NCBI GenBank assembly: GCA_934667175.1
Contig: CAKULN010000042.1
Location: forward strand, 1 to 23,131
DNA from: an uncultured Bacteroidales bacterium
GTDB lineage: Bacteria > Bacteroidota > Bacteroidia > Bacteroidales > UBA932
Length of the DNA stretch: 23,131 nt
Direction of reading: 5' to 3'
Part shown: piece after piece, positions 10,128 through 18,700 of the stretch
Numbering within the stretch: the first letter of the stretch is position 1
Layout of the letters: each line of letters opens with the position of its first letter
Translations under genes and position numbers: made by a program
The notes under the pieces: model-generated
What the model saw: only the letters and a program-made list of their open reading frames with translations
Told to the model about the DNA's origin: nothing
The model's database searches: none

Positions 10128-12374
10128 ATGCGAAAAAGAACGCTTTCAAGGATAACGGGCGGCATCATAGCCGCCCTTTTGATCGCATACTGCCTGTGCC
10201 TACCCGGTGACTTATTCAAGGACACCGCATATTCCACTGTCGTGACAGACCGTAACGGAGAGCTTCTCGGCGCCAGGATCGCAAGTGACGGGCAGTGGAG
10301 GTTTCCCCCGTCAGACACAGTGCCACAAAAGTTCCAGACAGCCCTTATCGAATTCGAGGACAGATGGTTCGCGTTTCACCATGGAGTCAACCCGATGGCC
10401 ATGACCAGAGCCATGTTAGGAAACATCCGAGCCGGCAGGGTGACAAGCGGCGGAAGCACCATAACGATGCAGGTCATCAGAATGTCCAGAGGAAAGGACA
10501 GGACCATCGGACAGAAACTTATCGAATCCATCCTTGCGACACGGCTGGAGTGGAGATGCGACAAAAAGGAAATTCTGGCCATGTATGCCTCTCACGCCCC
10601 GTTCGGAGGCAATGTCGTAGGTCTGGAAGCCGCATCCTGGCGCTATTTCGGACGTCCGCCGGAAGAACTCACCTGGGGTGAGGCGGCCACGCTGGCGGTT
10701 CTCCCTAACGCCCCGGCGGAAATCCACCCCGGGAAAAACAGGGACAGACTTCTTGCGAAGAGAAACCGGCTTCTGAAGACTCTCCACGAGCGCGGACACA
10801 TTGACTCTCTCGATTTTGAGCTGGCCTGTGACGAGCCGCTTCCTCTCAAGCCCGTCTCATTGCCACAGGAAGCCCATCACCTTACGGAATACTACTGGAA
10901 AACCTCTCCTGGCAGACGGATCCGTACCTCAATCGACATAAATCTCCAAAGACGTGTCCAGTCCATAGCCGATCAATGGAATGATGAGCTGACATCCATA
11001 GGAGTGAATGATCTCGCTGTAGTGGTGAAAGACGTACGGACAGAAGAGACACTCGCCTATGTCGGCAATGCGAGCCCTGGGCGTAAACGTCCTGGAAGCG
11101 AGGTCGACATCATACGCTCGCCAAGAAGCACAGGAAGCATCCTGAAGCCTCTGCTTTACTGCGCGCTTTTGCAGGAAGGAGACATCCTGCCTAACACCTT
11201 GCTTCCGGATGTCCCGATCAACATCAATGGATTCTCACCACAGAACTTCAACCGGCAGTTCAACGGTGCGGTTCCCGCGTCCGAGGCCTTGGCACGGTCA
11301 CTGAACGTACCTTCCGTCCACATGTTGAGACGTTTCGGGGTTCCGAAATTCCTTGACCTGCTCCGAAAATGCGGCATGACAACTCTGCAAAAAAGCGCCT
11401 CACACTATGGACTCTCACTGATTCTTGGCGGAGCGGAAGGGACCCTCGGGGACGTGACGGCCATGTACGCCCGACTATCTGAGTCCTACCAGGACACAGA
11501 CAACTCGCAGACCGGCAAAAGCGACAGGCTTCACGGATTTCCATTGACCGACAAGAGTGCCCTTTGGTGGACGTTCGAAGCTCTGAAAGAAGTGAACCGT
11601 CCTGATGAGATTGACTGGAGATTAGTCACCTCCGTGAAGAAAGTGGCATGGAAGACAGGCACAAGCTACGGTTTCAGGGATGCATGGGCGGTAGGGGTCA
11701 CCCCCGACTATGCGGTAGGGGTCTGGGCAGGCAACGCCCAGGGGCAGGGTGTGCCGGGGCTGACCGGAGCCAGAACGGCCGGGCCGGTGATGTTTGACGT
11801 GTTCAACCTGCTTCCCACAAATGAATATGACCGTGAATATTCAAGGAATGGGTGGTTCAAGGAGCCTGCCTACGGAGATTACGTCCTTGCCGAAGTCTGC
11901 AAGGAATCCGGTCACCTGAAGAACATTTTCTGCGAGCGCGTAGACACTCTCGCTCTTCCACGCAAATCTGTAAGGAGTGAGCCTTGCCCCTATCATAAGG
12001 TAATAGACGGCGAGCGATATTTTGTCCTGCCGCCTTCCATGGAATGGTACTATCGCCAACATCACCCTGAATATTCATATTCGCTTCCGAAAAAGAAAAG
12101 CGACTCGCAGATGGAATTCATCTACCCTGAAAACGGAGCGATGATTTACATTCCGCGCCAATTGGACGGTTCCATACAAGGAATCACATTCAATCTGGCA
12201 CACAGGGACCCTATGAAAACGGTCTTCTGGCATATTGACAATGAATATGCGGGGCAGACCAGAATCATCCATCAGATGACACTGAACCCGGCACTCGGCA
12301 GACACAATGTCACCGTTGTCGATGAGTCCGGGAACACAATCTCCGTCGGATTCACAGTCTGCGACGGCAGGTAG
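10128..12374 (+). CDS. pbpC: Penicillin-binding protein 1C (bifunctional transglycosylase/transpeptidase)
   Basis: A 748-residue class A penicillin-binding protein. One N-terminal membrane anchor (about residues 10-26) places the rest in the periplasm. The glycosyltransferase family 51 domain shows catalytic Glu77 in EDRWFAFHHGVNP and GGSTITMQ from residue 108. The transpeptidase domain has SxxK at Ser337-Ile-Leu-Lys340, SLN at 391-393 and KTGTS at 509-513, so both active sites look intact. The C-terminal ~100 residues (from IYPENGAMIYIPRQLDG) are the beta-rich PBP1C-specific domain. It follows the macroglobulin gene by four bases and shares its promoter. In E. coli the same pair, yfhM-pbpC, is thought to couple protease trapping with repair of breached peptidoglycan. 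It converges on the M48 protease gene with five bases between stops. Confidence 0.96.
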   Translation: MRKRTLSRITGGIIAALLIAYCLCLPGDLFKDTAYSTVVTDRNGELLGARIASDGQWRFPPSDTVPQKFQTALIEFEDRWFAFHHGVNPMAMTRAMLGNIRAGRVTSGGSTITMQVIRMSRGKDRTIGQKLIESILATRLEWRCDKKEILAMYASHAPFGGNVVGLEAASWRYFGRPPEELTWGEAATLAVLPNAPAEIHPGKNRDRLLAKRNRLLKTLHERGHIDSLDFELACDEPLPLKPVSLPQEAHHLTEYYWKTSPGRRIRTSIDINLQRRVQSIADQWNDELTSIGVNDLAVVVKDVRTEETLAYVGNASPGRKRPGSEVDIIRSPRSTGSILKPLLYCALLQEGDILPNTLLPDVPININGFSPQNFNRQFNGAVPASEALARSLNVPSVHMLRRFGVPKFLDLLRKCGMTTLQKSASHYGLSLILGGAEGTLGDVTAMYARLSESYQDTDNSQTGKSDRLHGFPLTDKSALWWTFEALKEVNRPDEIDWRLVTSVKKVAWKTGTSYGFRDAWAVGVTPDYAVGVWAGNAQGQGVPGLTGARTAGPVMFDVFNLLPTNEYDREYSRNGWFKEPAYGDYVLAEVCKESGHLKNIFCERVDTLALPRKSVRSEPCPYHKVIDGERYFVLPPSMEWYYRQHHPEYSYSLPKKKSDSQMEFIYPENGAMIYIPRQLDGSIQGITFNLAHRDPMKTVFWHIDNEYAGQTRIIHQMTLNPALGRHNVTVVDESGNTISVGFTVCDGR

Positions 12375-12379
12375 ATCCG

Positions 12380-13180
12380 CTACTTGGAAGGTCTCTTGAA
12401 TCCATCTTTTGTGGCCCTTTCCGCCATCCTTGAGATTCTGTCGGCTGTGGCCGGATGCGTAGAGAATAACTGCCCGACCGATGAGCCAGTCGCGGCCTGA
12501 GTCCCGGAAGCCGTGTTACCGCTTGACAATCTTTGCAATTCCTCAAAAGCCATAGCCATGGCCCATGGATTCTTTCCCGCGCTTTTGAGAAAATCATAGC
12601 CATAGTCATCCGCCGCGGATTCCTGCTTTCTTGAGAAGCCGGCGCTCATCAAGGCCTCTCCGATGTCGCCAAGCTGGGATGCGGTCAGTACCGCGACAGT
12701 TCCACCGGTGGAAACCACCGCGTCTCTTACAGCGGAAGTAAGGAGAGCCTGCTGAAATTGTTTTTTGGAATGCTTCAGGGCGACATGTCCAATCTCATGG
12801 CCAACCACACCCAAAGCCTCCTCATCCGTCATCGCGTCCAGAAGACCTGAATATATCCGGACACTACCGTCCGCACAAGCGAACGCATTGACCTCGTTAG
12901 TCTTATAGACCTTGAAATTAAGCGGGATCCCATTCACGGACGTGATCCCGGAGGTCATCTTGCGTACCCTCTTCACGTACGGGCTAGTCTCAGGAAGGAC
13001 GGTGTTCTCCGAATCCAGCTTCTGTACATATTGCCCAACATAAGACTGGATCTGAGCGTCAGACAAAGCAGCGGCCTGAGCCACCTTCGCACCACCGGAA
13101 AGGAGATAGGCGGCATTGAACTGTTCTGAGCAAGAGACACAAAGCATAGCGGCCGCAAACAGGATTAAAATCTTACGCAT
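12380..13180 (-). CDS. M48 family zinc metalloprotease lipoprotein
   Basis: A 266-residue protease of the LoiP/BepA-like group of M48. The signal peptide (MRKILILFAAAMLCVSC) gives a lipidated Cys17, so the protein should be membrane-anchored on the periplasmic side. The zinc site is complete: His128-Glu-Ile-Gly-His132 in VVGHEIGHVALKH, with the third ligand Glu187 in the ESAADDYG motif. Other family landmarks are NAFACADGSVRIYSGLLD before the zinc site and FSTHPATADRI near the C terminus. The likely role is quality control of envelope proteins. It stands alone on the minus strand, converging on pbpC with no visible terminator in the 5-base gap. Specific substrate unknown. Confidence 0.93.
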   Translation of the reverse strand: MRKILILFAAAMLCVSCSEQFNAAYLLSGGAKVAQAAALSDAQIQSYVGQYVQKLDSENTVLPETSPYVKRVRKMTSGITSVNGIPLNFKVYKTNEVNAFACADGSVRIYSGLLDAMTDEEALGVVGHEIGHVALKHSKKQFQQALLTSAVRDAVVSTGGTVAVLTASQLGDIGEALMSAGFSRKQESAADDYGYDFLKSAGKNPWAMAMAFEELQRLSSGNTASGTQAATGSSVGQLFSTHPATADRISRMAERATKDGFKRPSK

Positions 13181-13203
13181 GACAATAGAATTTTATGAAT
13201 ATG

Positions 13204-13235
13204 CAAATATAACCATTTCGCGGAACCATTCCAAT
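13204..13235 (-). promoter_or_regulatory. Candidate promoter of the M48 protease gene
   Basis: Minus-strand -7 TATATTTG (13204-13211) matches the consensus fully; the -33 ATTG (13232-13235), 20 bases away, misses one base. The transcript leader would be under 20 bases. Confidence 0.55.
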
Positions 13236-13302
13236 CTCTTTCCGTATGGCGGTTGAATGAAAATATCTTTTCTTTGCAACCTCTGCTGACGTTTTGGACT
13301 CC

Positions 13303-13325
13303 GTTGGTTCGACGGGCTCACCAAC
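13303..13325. repeat. Single intergenic copy of the palindromic repeat family
   Basis: GTTGGT and ACCAAC arms flank the core TCGACGGGCTC. The core and arms match the units of the tandem array at 21305-21396 read in the other direction. It lies between the M48 promoter and the tRNA terminator. Confidence 0.75.
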
Positions 13326-13369
13326 CATCGAAGCGTCCACTATTACGCTAATGCATCATGTATAGTACT

Positions 13370-13404
13370 AAAAAAGAGGGCAACACTTTGTTGTCCTCTT
13401 TTTT
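13370..13404 (-). terminator. Terminator of tRNA-Val
   Basis: Fifteen-base arms (13370-13384 and 13390-13404) with one mismatch and a 5-base loop, with A/T runs at both ends, so it could act in both directions. It begins three bases after the tRNA. Confidence 0.8.
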
Positions 13405-13406
13405 AG

Positions 13407-13481
13407 TGGGAGCTGAGGGAGTCGAACCCCCGACCCTCTGCTTGTAAGGCAGACGCTCTGAACCAACTGAGCTAAGCTCCC
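13407..13481 (-). tRNA. tRNA-Val (anticodon TAC)
   Basis: A 75-base cloverleaf on the minus strand: acceptor GGGAGCT pairs with AGCTCCC, D stem GCTC/GAGC, anticodon stem TCTGC/GCAGA around the loop CTTACAA (anticodon TAC), and a T loop TTCGACT on a GGGGG/CCCTC stem with one G-T pair. The discriminator is A. CCA is not encoded: the genome continues CTAAAA. It has its own promoter and terminator. Confidence 0.97.
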
Positions 13482-13516
13482 GAATCGTCGTCCCGTTGTT
13501 CATCGTTCGGGTGATG

Positions 13517-13547
13517 CAAAGGTACTACTTTTTTTGATTACCACAAA
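13517..13547 (-). promoter_or_regulatory. Promoter of tRNA-Val
   Basis: Minus-strand -33 TTTG (13544-13547), 19 bases, -7 TACCTTTG (13517-13524). This -7 box is identical to that at the left edge of the window. The tRNA starts about 35 bases further on. Between this promoter and the GH20 stop at 13661 there is only AT-rich DNA and one very small open frame (13597-13647). Confidence 0.85.
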
Positions 13548-13660
13548 CTTTTTTAACATTATTTTTAAATTTTATCGTTTTTAATGATTTTAAGCCTCAC
13601 TTGATCATATCCTCGAACCTCACAGTGGGCCACAAGACTCTCTTCATCGTAAGACAAATG

Positions 13661-15697
13661 TCACTTTGCCTTATCAGGGGAATACACCAGACCGTCCACC
13701 GCACGGCTTCCGTCCGGAGTGACAAACACCGCCGTGAACGCCCACTTGACCAACCAGACCTCCGGGGTCGTGAACTTACCGACAGGCAATTTCATGAACA
13801 CCTTGTTCCAACCTTTGTCCAGATGGACAGGAAGCGGCGGGCGGGCGGTACAATTCTCATTGCCTTGGTCAGTCTCAGGGCTTCTCACATCCGGTGAGTT
13901 CGTCCATACCGGCGGAAACAATTCATGATCATTCAGCCAGATCCGGCTCCCACGATAGTCCCAATGTCCTTCTGGTGGTGGGACATCGTTTACAGAACGA
14001 CTATAGTTCTGGAACTCTACCAACATACCAACATCCTGAGCCTTTGGTGAATACACCCACGTGTAAGCGTAAGCCGTACTGTTCTCGACAGGATCCTTGA
14101 ACAAAGCCGGGAACGGATACCATAAGCTCCAAAAGTGACGCAGGTATATTCCCGCCCCTGTGACACGATGCGTGAAATAATCCTTGCCTCCGAAAGTATA
14201 TTTCTCAGCTATCTCTTCCTCCGGCGGGAACGAACGGGAAAGATCTCCATCATTAGGAAATGCGTCTGTTACCGCCCAATGAACGTTTGTCTGCCTCACA
14301 TAAGGGAAAGGTTCACCCGTAAGGACGTTGTCCTTATGCCAAAGCATACGGCGTTCGAAATCAGCGAATCGCTTAAAGACAGGGTTTGATTCATCAGGAA
14401 GGATGACTCCGTCACCGTCAAAGTACTCACTGCCACCGCCTGACCACGAACGTTCGGCGATGGCCAGCATGTACGGATAGAAAGCGTTCTGTAACAGCAC
14501 ATTATGCTCATCTGGCAGTTTATGGTCATTCCACACGGCCATGATGGTGCCCAAGGCATCCTCGCTGCCATATTCAACATTGCAGATCCGGCTGTTATAG
14601 ACAGCCACGATGTCTCCGAACAGGTCAAAATGATTCGCATAGCGGAACTTGCTGTCTATGGACGGAATCCCTGGCTTGGCCTTGCCCATGTAACTCCAAA
14701 GCTGAGCCACATCGATCTCTCCGGGCGCATATTCACAGCCAGGACTCCAAGAGACGGCTTTCTTACCCTTCGAGCGCACCAAAGCGACCATCTCCGGGAC
14801 GAAATCGGGGTCCGTGAAATGTACCTCATCAGTGCCTATATGGAAGTAGGGCTCATCAGCGAACAGATCACACGCCTCGGCAAGCAGTTCCTTGAGGATT
14901 CCTTTTCCTTTCCGGCTTTGCATATCGCATCCGAAAGTTCGGGTAAACGCCGCGCTGTGCCCTGGCATGTCTATTTCCGGAATCACGAGAACATTATGAC
15001 GGTGGCAGAAATCCAGAAAGTCACGGACTTGTTCCTGAGTGTAGCAACCTCCCGGGTAGCGTGTCATATTCTCCGGTGAGTTGAGCTGCGGATAAATCTT
15101 GCTTTCAAGCCTCCAAGCCTGATTTTCGGTCAGATGCCAATGAAAAGTATTGATCTTATAGCGTGTGAGCATATCAATCTCGCGCTTGATTTCCTCCAGA
15201 CTTATGTACGAGCGTCCAGTGTCGTGCATAAAGCCTCGGATTCTGAAGGCCGGCCAATCTGTGATCTCACAGCAAGGGACCCTTACGCCATGTCCTGAGA
15301 CATCCGCCAATTGTCGCAATGTCTGAACCGCCCAGTACACGCCTTTGTCAGTGACAGCCTCTATACGGATGGCATCAGGAGAAACGGCTATGGTGTATGC
15401 CTCATCCTGATTGACGACAGCTCGGTCCACACGGTCAACCAAAAGCACGTCCACCTTTCCGGAAGCTCTGTCAGAGCACATGATTTCGGTTGCGTCAAGC
15501 CACTCCCGCACAATTCCGACCACGGAAGAGTTCCCCGACAAACTCACCTCAGATTTATGGAATGAGCCCTTTGACCACACCACTTCTTGTGGGAGAGGGA
15601 GCAATTCCGGAGTGGAAGCAGCCCTTTCCGAACAGCCAATGGCCAAAAGGACCATGCAACCAAACAATAACAAAGATTTCTTCTTATGAACTTTCAT
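13661..15697 (-). CDS. Beta-N-acetylhexosaminidase, GH20, lipoprotein
   Basis: A 678-residue glycoside hydrolase that should release terminal N-acetylglucosamine or N-acetylgalactosamine from glycans. The signal peptide ends LLAIGC, with lipidated Cys22. A small N-terminal GH20b-like domain (to about residue 125) precedes the TIM barrel: FRIRGFMHDTGRSY, NTFHWHLTENQAWRLE, PEIDMPGHS, and the catalytic pair Asp290-Glu291 in HIGTDEVHF, followed by the active-site tryptophan motifs (AVSWSPG, MAVWND). About 180 C-terminal residues form a beta-rich accessory region ending VTPDGSRAVDGLVYS, common in Bacteroidales enzymes. A TTG at 15706 would add three residues; the ATG at 15697 is preferred. It lies 39 bases after the stop of the second macroglobulin gene, probably in one transcript. 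No carbohydrate-uptake genes are adjacent. Confidence 0.93.
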   Translation of the reverse strand: MKVHKKKSLLLFGCMVLLAIGCSERAASTPELLPLPQEVVWSKGSFHKSEVSLSGNSSVVGIVREWLDATEIMCSDRASGKVDVLLVDRVDRAVVNQDEAYTIAVSPDAIRIEAVTDKGVYWAVQTLRQLADVSGHGVRVPCCEITDWPAFRIRGFMHDTGRSYISLEEIKREIDMLTRYKINTFHWHLTENQAWRLESKIYPQLNSPENMTRYPGGCYTQEQVRDFLDFCHRHNVLVIPEIDMPGHSAAFTRTFGCDMQSRKGKGILKELLAEACDLFADEPYFHIGTDEVHFTDPDFVPEMVALVRSKGKKAVSWSPGCEYAPGEIDVAQLWSYMGKAKPGIPSIDSKFRYANHFDLFGDIVAVYNSRICNVEYGSEDALGTIMAVWNDHKLPDEHNVLLQNAFYPYMLAIAERSWSGGGSEYFDGDGVILPDESNPVFKRFADFERRMLWHKDNVLTGEPFPYVRQTNVHWAVTDAFPNDGDLSRSFPPEEEIAEKYTFGGKDYFTHRVTGAGIYLRHFWSLWYPFPALFKDPVENSTAYAYTWVYSPKAQDVGMLVEFQNYSRSVNDVPPPEGHWDYRGSRIWLNDHELFPPVWTNSPDVRSPETDQGNENCTARPPLPVHLDKGWNKVFMKLPVGKFTTPEVWLVKWAFTAVFVTPDGSRAVDGLVYSPDKAK

Positions 15698-15736
15698 TTC
15701 ATTCAAACATTATGGAGTGCTATCTCCCGTCAACAA

Positions 15737-18700
15737 TTATTCCACAGTCTTTAACTCACCGGGAAACGCGCCGTTAGCCCTGTAATGAGGTGCGTAAAGA
15801 GATTCTATCGTCAAGACAGGAACGGTGAATATGCCTTCCTGAGTGACATAGAATTCTTCGGACACCGTTGTCTTGTCCTCAGGATAGACATCAAACCAGT
15901 ACTCAGTGCGGTCCGACTTGACATCCCTGTAGCCTTGAGGGGTCACTGACCAGATTCCGTTCACGGCAAGAGGACGGAGCCACCAACCATAGGCCCCTGA
16001 AAGTTGGTTGACAGGACGGAAGGCGGCCTCGCGAGGTGCGGTCAGTTTCACGAAACTGCGGTTCTCCTGACTCCAGATCTGATACTCGGCGGTGATCTTG
16101 TCGCCGACGCTGACCTTCATTCCAGGGAATATCTCCAAACGGCCAGCCTTTCCGTCCTCTCCTCTTACCTCTTTATAGAAATGTCGTTCGATGGAGAAGC
16201 CGTTGCCCGCCGCCTTGACTTTGGAGAAAGGTGTCGAATATGTCTTAGTGAGGCTCACGACCTTTGTGGCAAGAATGTCGGACGGACCGGTCAGAACAGA
16301 CTGGAGGGCATCCACGAATGCGGGATCCTCGTCCCACTTCTGAGTTTCTTTCTGGAGCATGAGCCAGAGACGGATGCCGTCGGCGATTTGTTTTGCGGTC
16401 ACTTTGGTTGCGGAGGTCTCCTCAGTTGTGGAGGTCGCTTCGACAGGCTCAGTGACCGAAGAAGAGCCCGCCGGTCCCTGAGCCCGTCGAAGGGCGGCAG
16501 AACCGACATATTCACTAGACAGCAGGTCGCAAAGCATTGCGTGGGCATAAGCCTCGCTCTCAAGAAGTCCTCTGAACGGCATCACGGCGTTAGGATAGTA
16601 CCAACCTCCGTCAGGATGCTTCACGGCATATTCAAGAAGAGACCGGACATCCGCGGCGATTGACTGGTCCATCCTTGGCCCGGCGGAGAACCTCAACCCC
16701 CAAGCGGAAGCCAAAGCCAAACCGTCATCACAGGCGACAAGATTAGCCAATGTCTTAATCCTGCGCGCCTTGGCAAGAATCTGTCCGTTCAGTCCACGGC
16801 CATCCTTGGCGGAAGGAACAAGATACTCCTTCACTGACTTCTTGAACTCCTTGAAATTACGGGCATATTCAGACTTGTCATTCTTCGTCTGCAAAGAGAC
16901 ATCGAACGGCACGGACGAGTACAGCGAACGGATGTAGGCATATTGCTCCATCGACAGCCAACCGCACCAGCGAGGAGTCGCGGCACCACGCAAGAACTGA
17001 TTATGATCCAACCACTTGACGGACTCCGTCAAATCCAGTTCGCCATAATCAAGACCGACACCCCGCATCTTAGCAAGTCTTTCCAGCACAACCGCCGTCA
17101 CAACCGGAGACGGGCGCATTCCCTCAAACCATCCGAAGCCACCGCCAGCGTTCAGGCAGGCCTTGATCTTCTCCACAAGAACCTCTTCCGGCATCTCAGT
17201 CTTAACTTCAGAGCCAAGAGAGGCGGCGACCTTGCGGACGTACAACGCCTCGGTGAGTGACAGGACATCCTTGCCATCAGGCTCGACCTTGGACGGAACC
17301 GCATCCAAAATCATCTGACGAATGTCAATTTCCTTAACCTCAGCACCTTTGGAAGTCGTGCCCGTAAACTCAGACTCCAGTCGTTTGATCAGCGCCGCCT
17401 TGTCAGCCCCGGCAAGAAGGACGGCCGAATGGGACTCAGTCAAAGTCTGCTTGGCCTCGTAGACCGGCAAACTGACAAATACACCGTCAGAGAACGTCTT
17501 GGCATTATCGGCAAAAACTACCTTCAACCCAAGCTCATCATATTCCTTAGGATTGACATCGAACGCAACTTCCACTGTTCCTCCAGCCGGAACCGTCACT
17601 TTCTTCGATGACGAAGCGAACGGTTTCTCCCCTTCATAATCTTTTGACGAATATGCCTGCAGAGCTGCCACTCCCGAGACATCCTTATCGGAGCCGTTCG
17701 ACACTGTGGCGTGGAGCACGAACCTGTCACCTTTATAAAGATACTTCGGCTCCGCCACCGAAACCTTGACAGGTACCGTCACAACCATTTCTTTTCGGAC
17801 ACAAGCGTTGAGCATCTCCTGCGTGTGTGCCCAGACCTGCACGGCAAAAGTCGAAAGTTTGTCGGAAGTTCTGAATTTCATGAATATATTCCCGTCGGCA
17901 TCGGACCTCAGGAACGGCTCGAAGGCCAAAGTCGATGAAAAATCAGACCGTACCGGCACATCCAGGACGTCCACATCATCCACAGACTCTCTTTTCGCCA
18001 TCATCATCGACGGAACCGCATCCTCCTCAAGGACGAAACCTTCCGCACTGTCCGCCAGGGAATTCACTCTCGCGGCAGCATTACTCCTGCCCAATCCGCG
18101 GATCCGGACATTCCGACGCGACGCTCCGACGAGCATCTCGTCATCATAAGACATCCGGCCGCGCACTCCTCCAGTGGAGCAGGAGATGAAGACATCCTCC
18201 GCTCCGGCCCAAGCCAGACGGACATTGGCCCAATCGTTGGCCGAGATCACTTCGGAACTCTTGTCGAACACGGTCGCGACAGCCTCGACGCAAGGGATGG
18301 TCTTCAGCGTCAATGAATATTCCGTACCCGGCAAGGCCTTGTCTGTGAACGAAGTGAACGCCAACGGCAGATCAAGAGTCTTGCGCTCACGCCTGAACCC
18401 CTGATTGAACAGACATCTTCGCCCGTCCCGGAAATAGAAAACCACCAGCCGGACCGCATCAGGATACTCTTCCTTATAATTATATACGATTTCTGTCAAA
18501 GAGCCAGGCTCCCCCGCATTGCCGTCAAGATGAATCATCTTATGCTCAAGCAACTGGCGTTTGTCGCCGAACAGTTCCACGACAGCCCAGACAGGGCCTT
18601 CGCCGACACCGAACTGAACCTTGATGTCCTCACCGGTGTTCAAGATGCCGTCAGAGCAGCCTCCCACCAGTTTGAATATGTTCTTGACCTTGGCGTCGAG

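Noticed and set aside
15698..15706. TTG start adding three residues to GH20
   Set aside because: An ATG three codons later gives a normal lipoprotein signal peptide.
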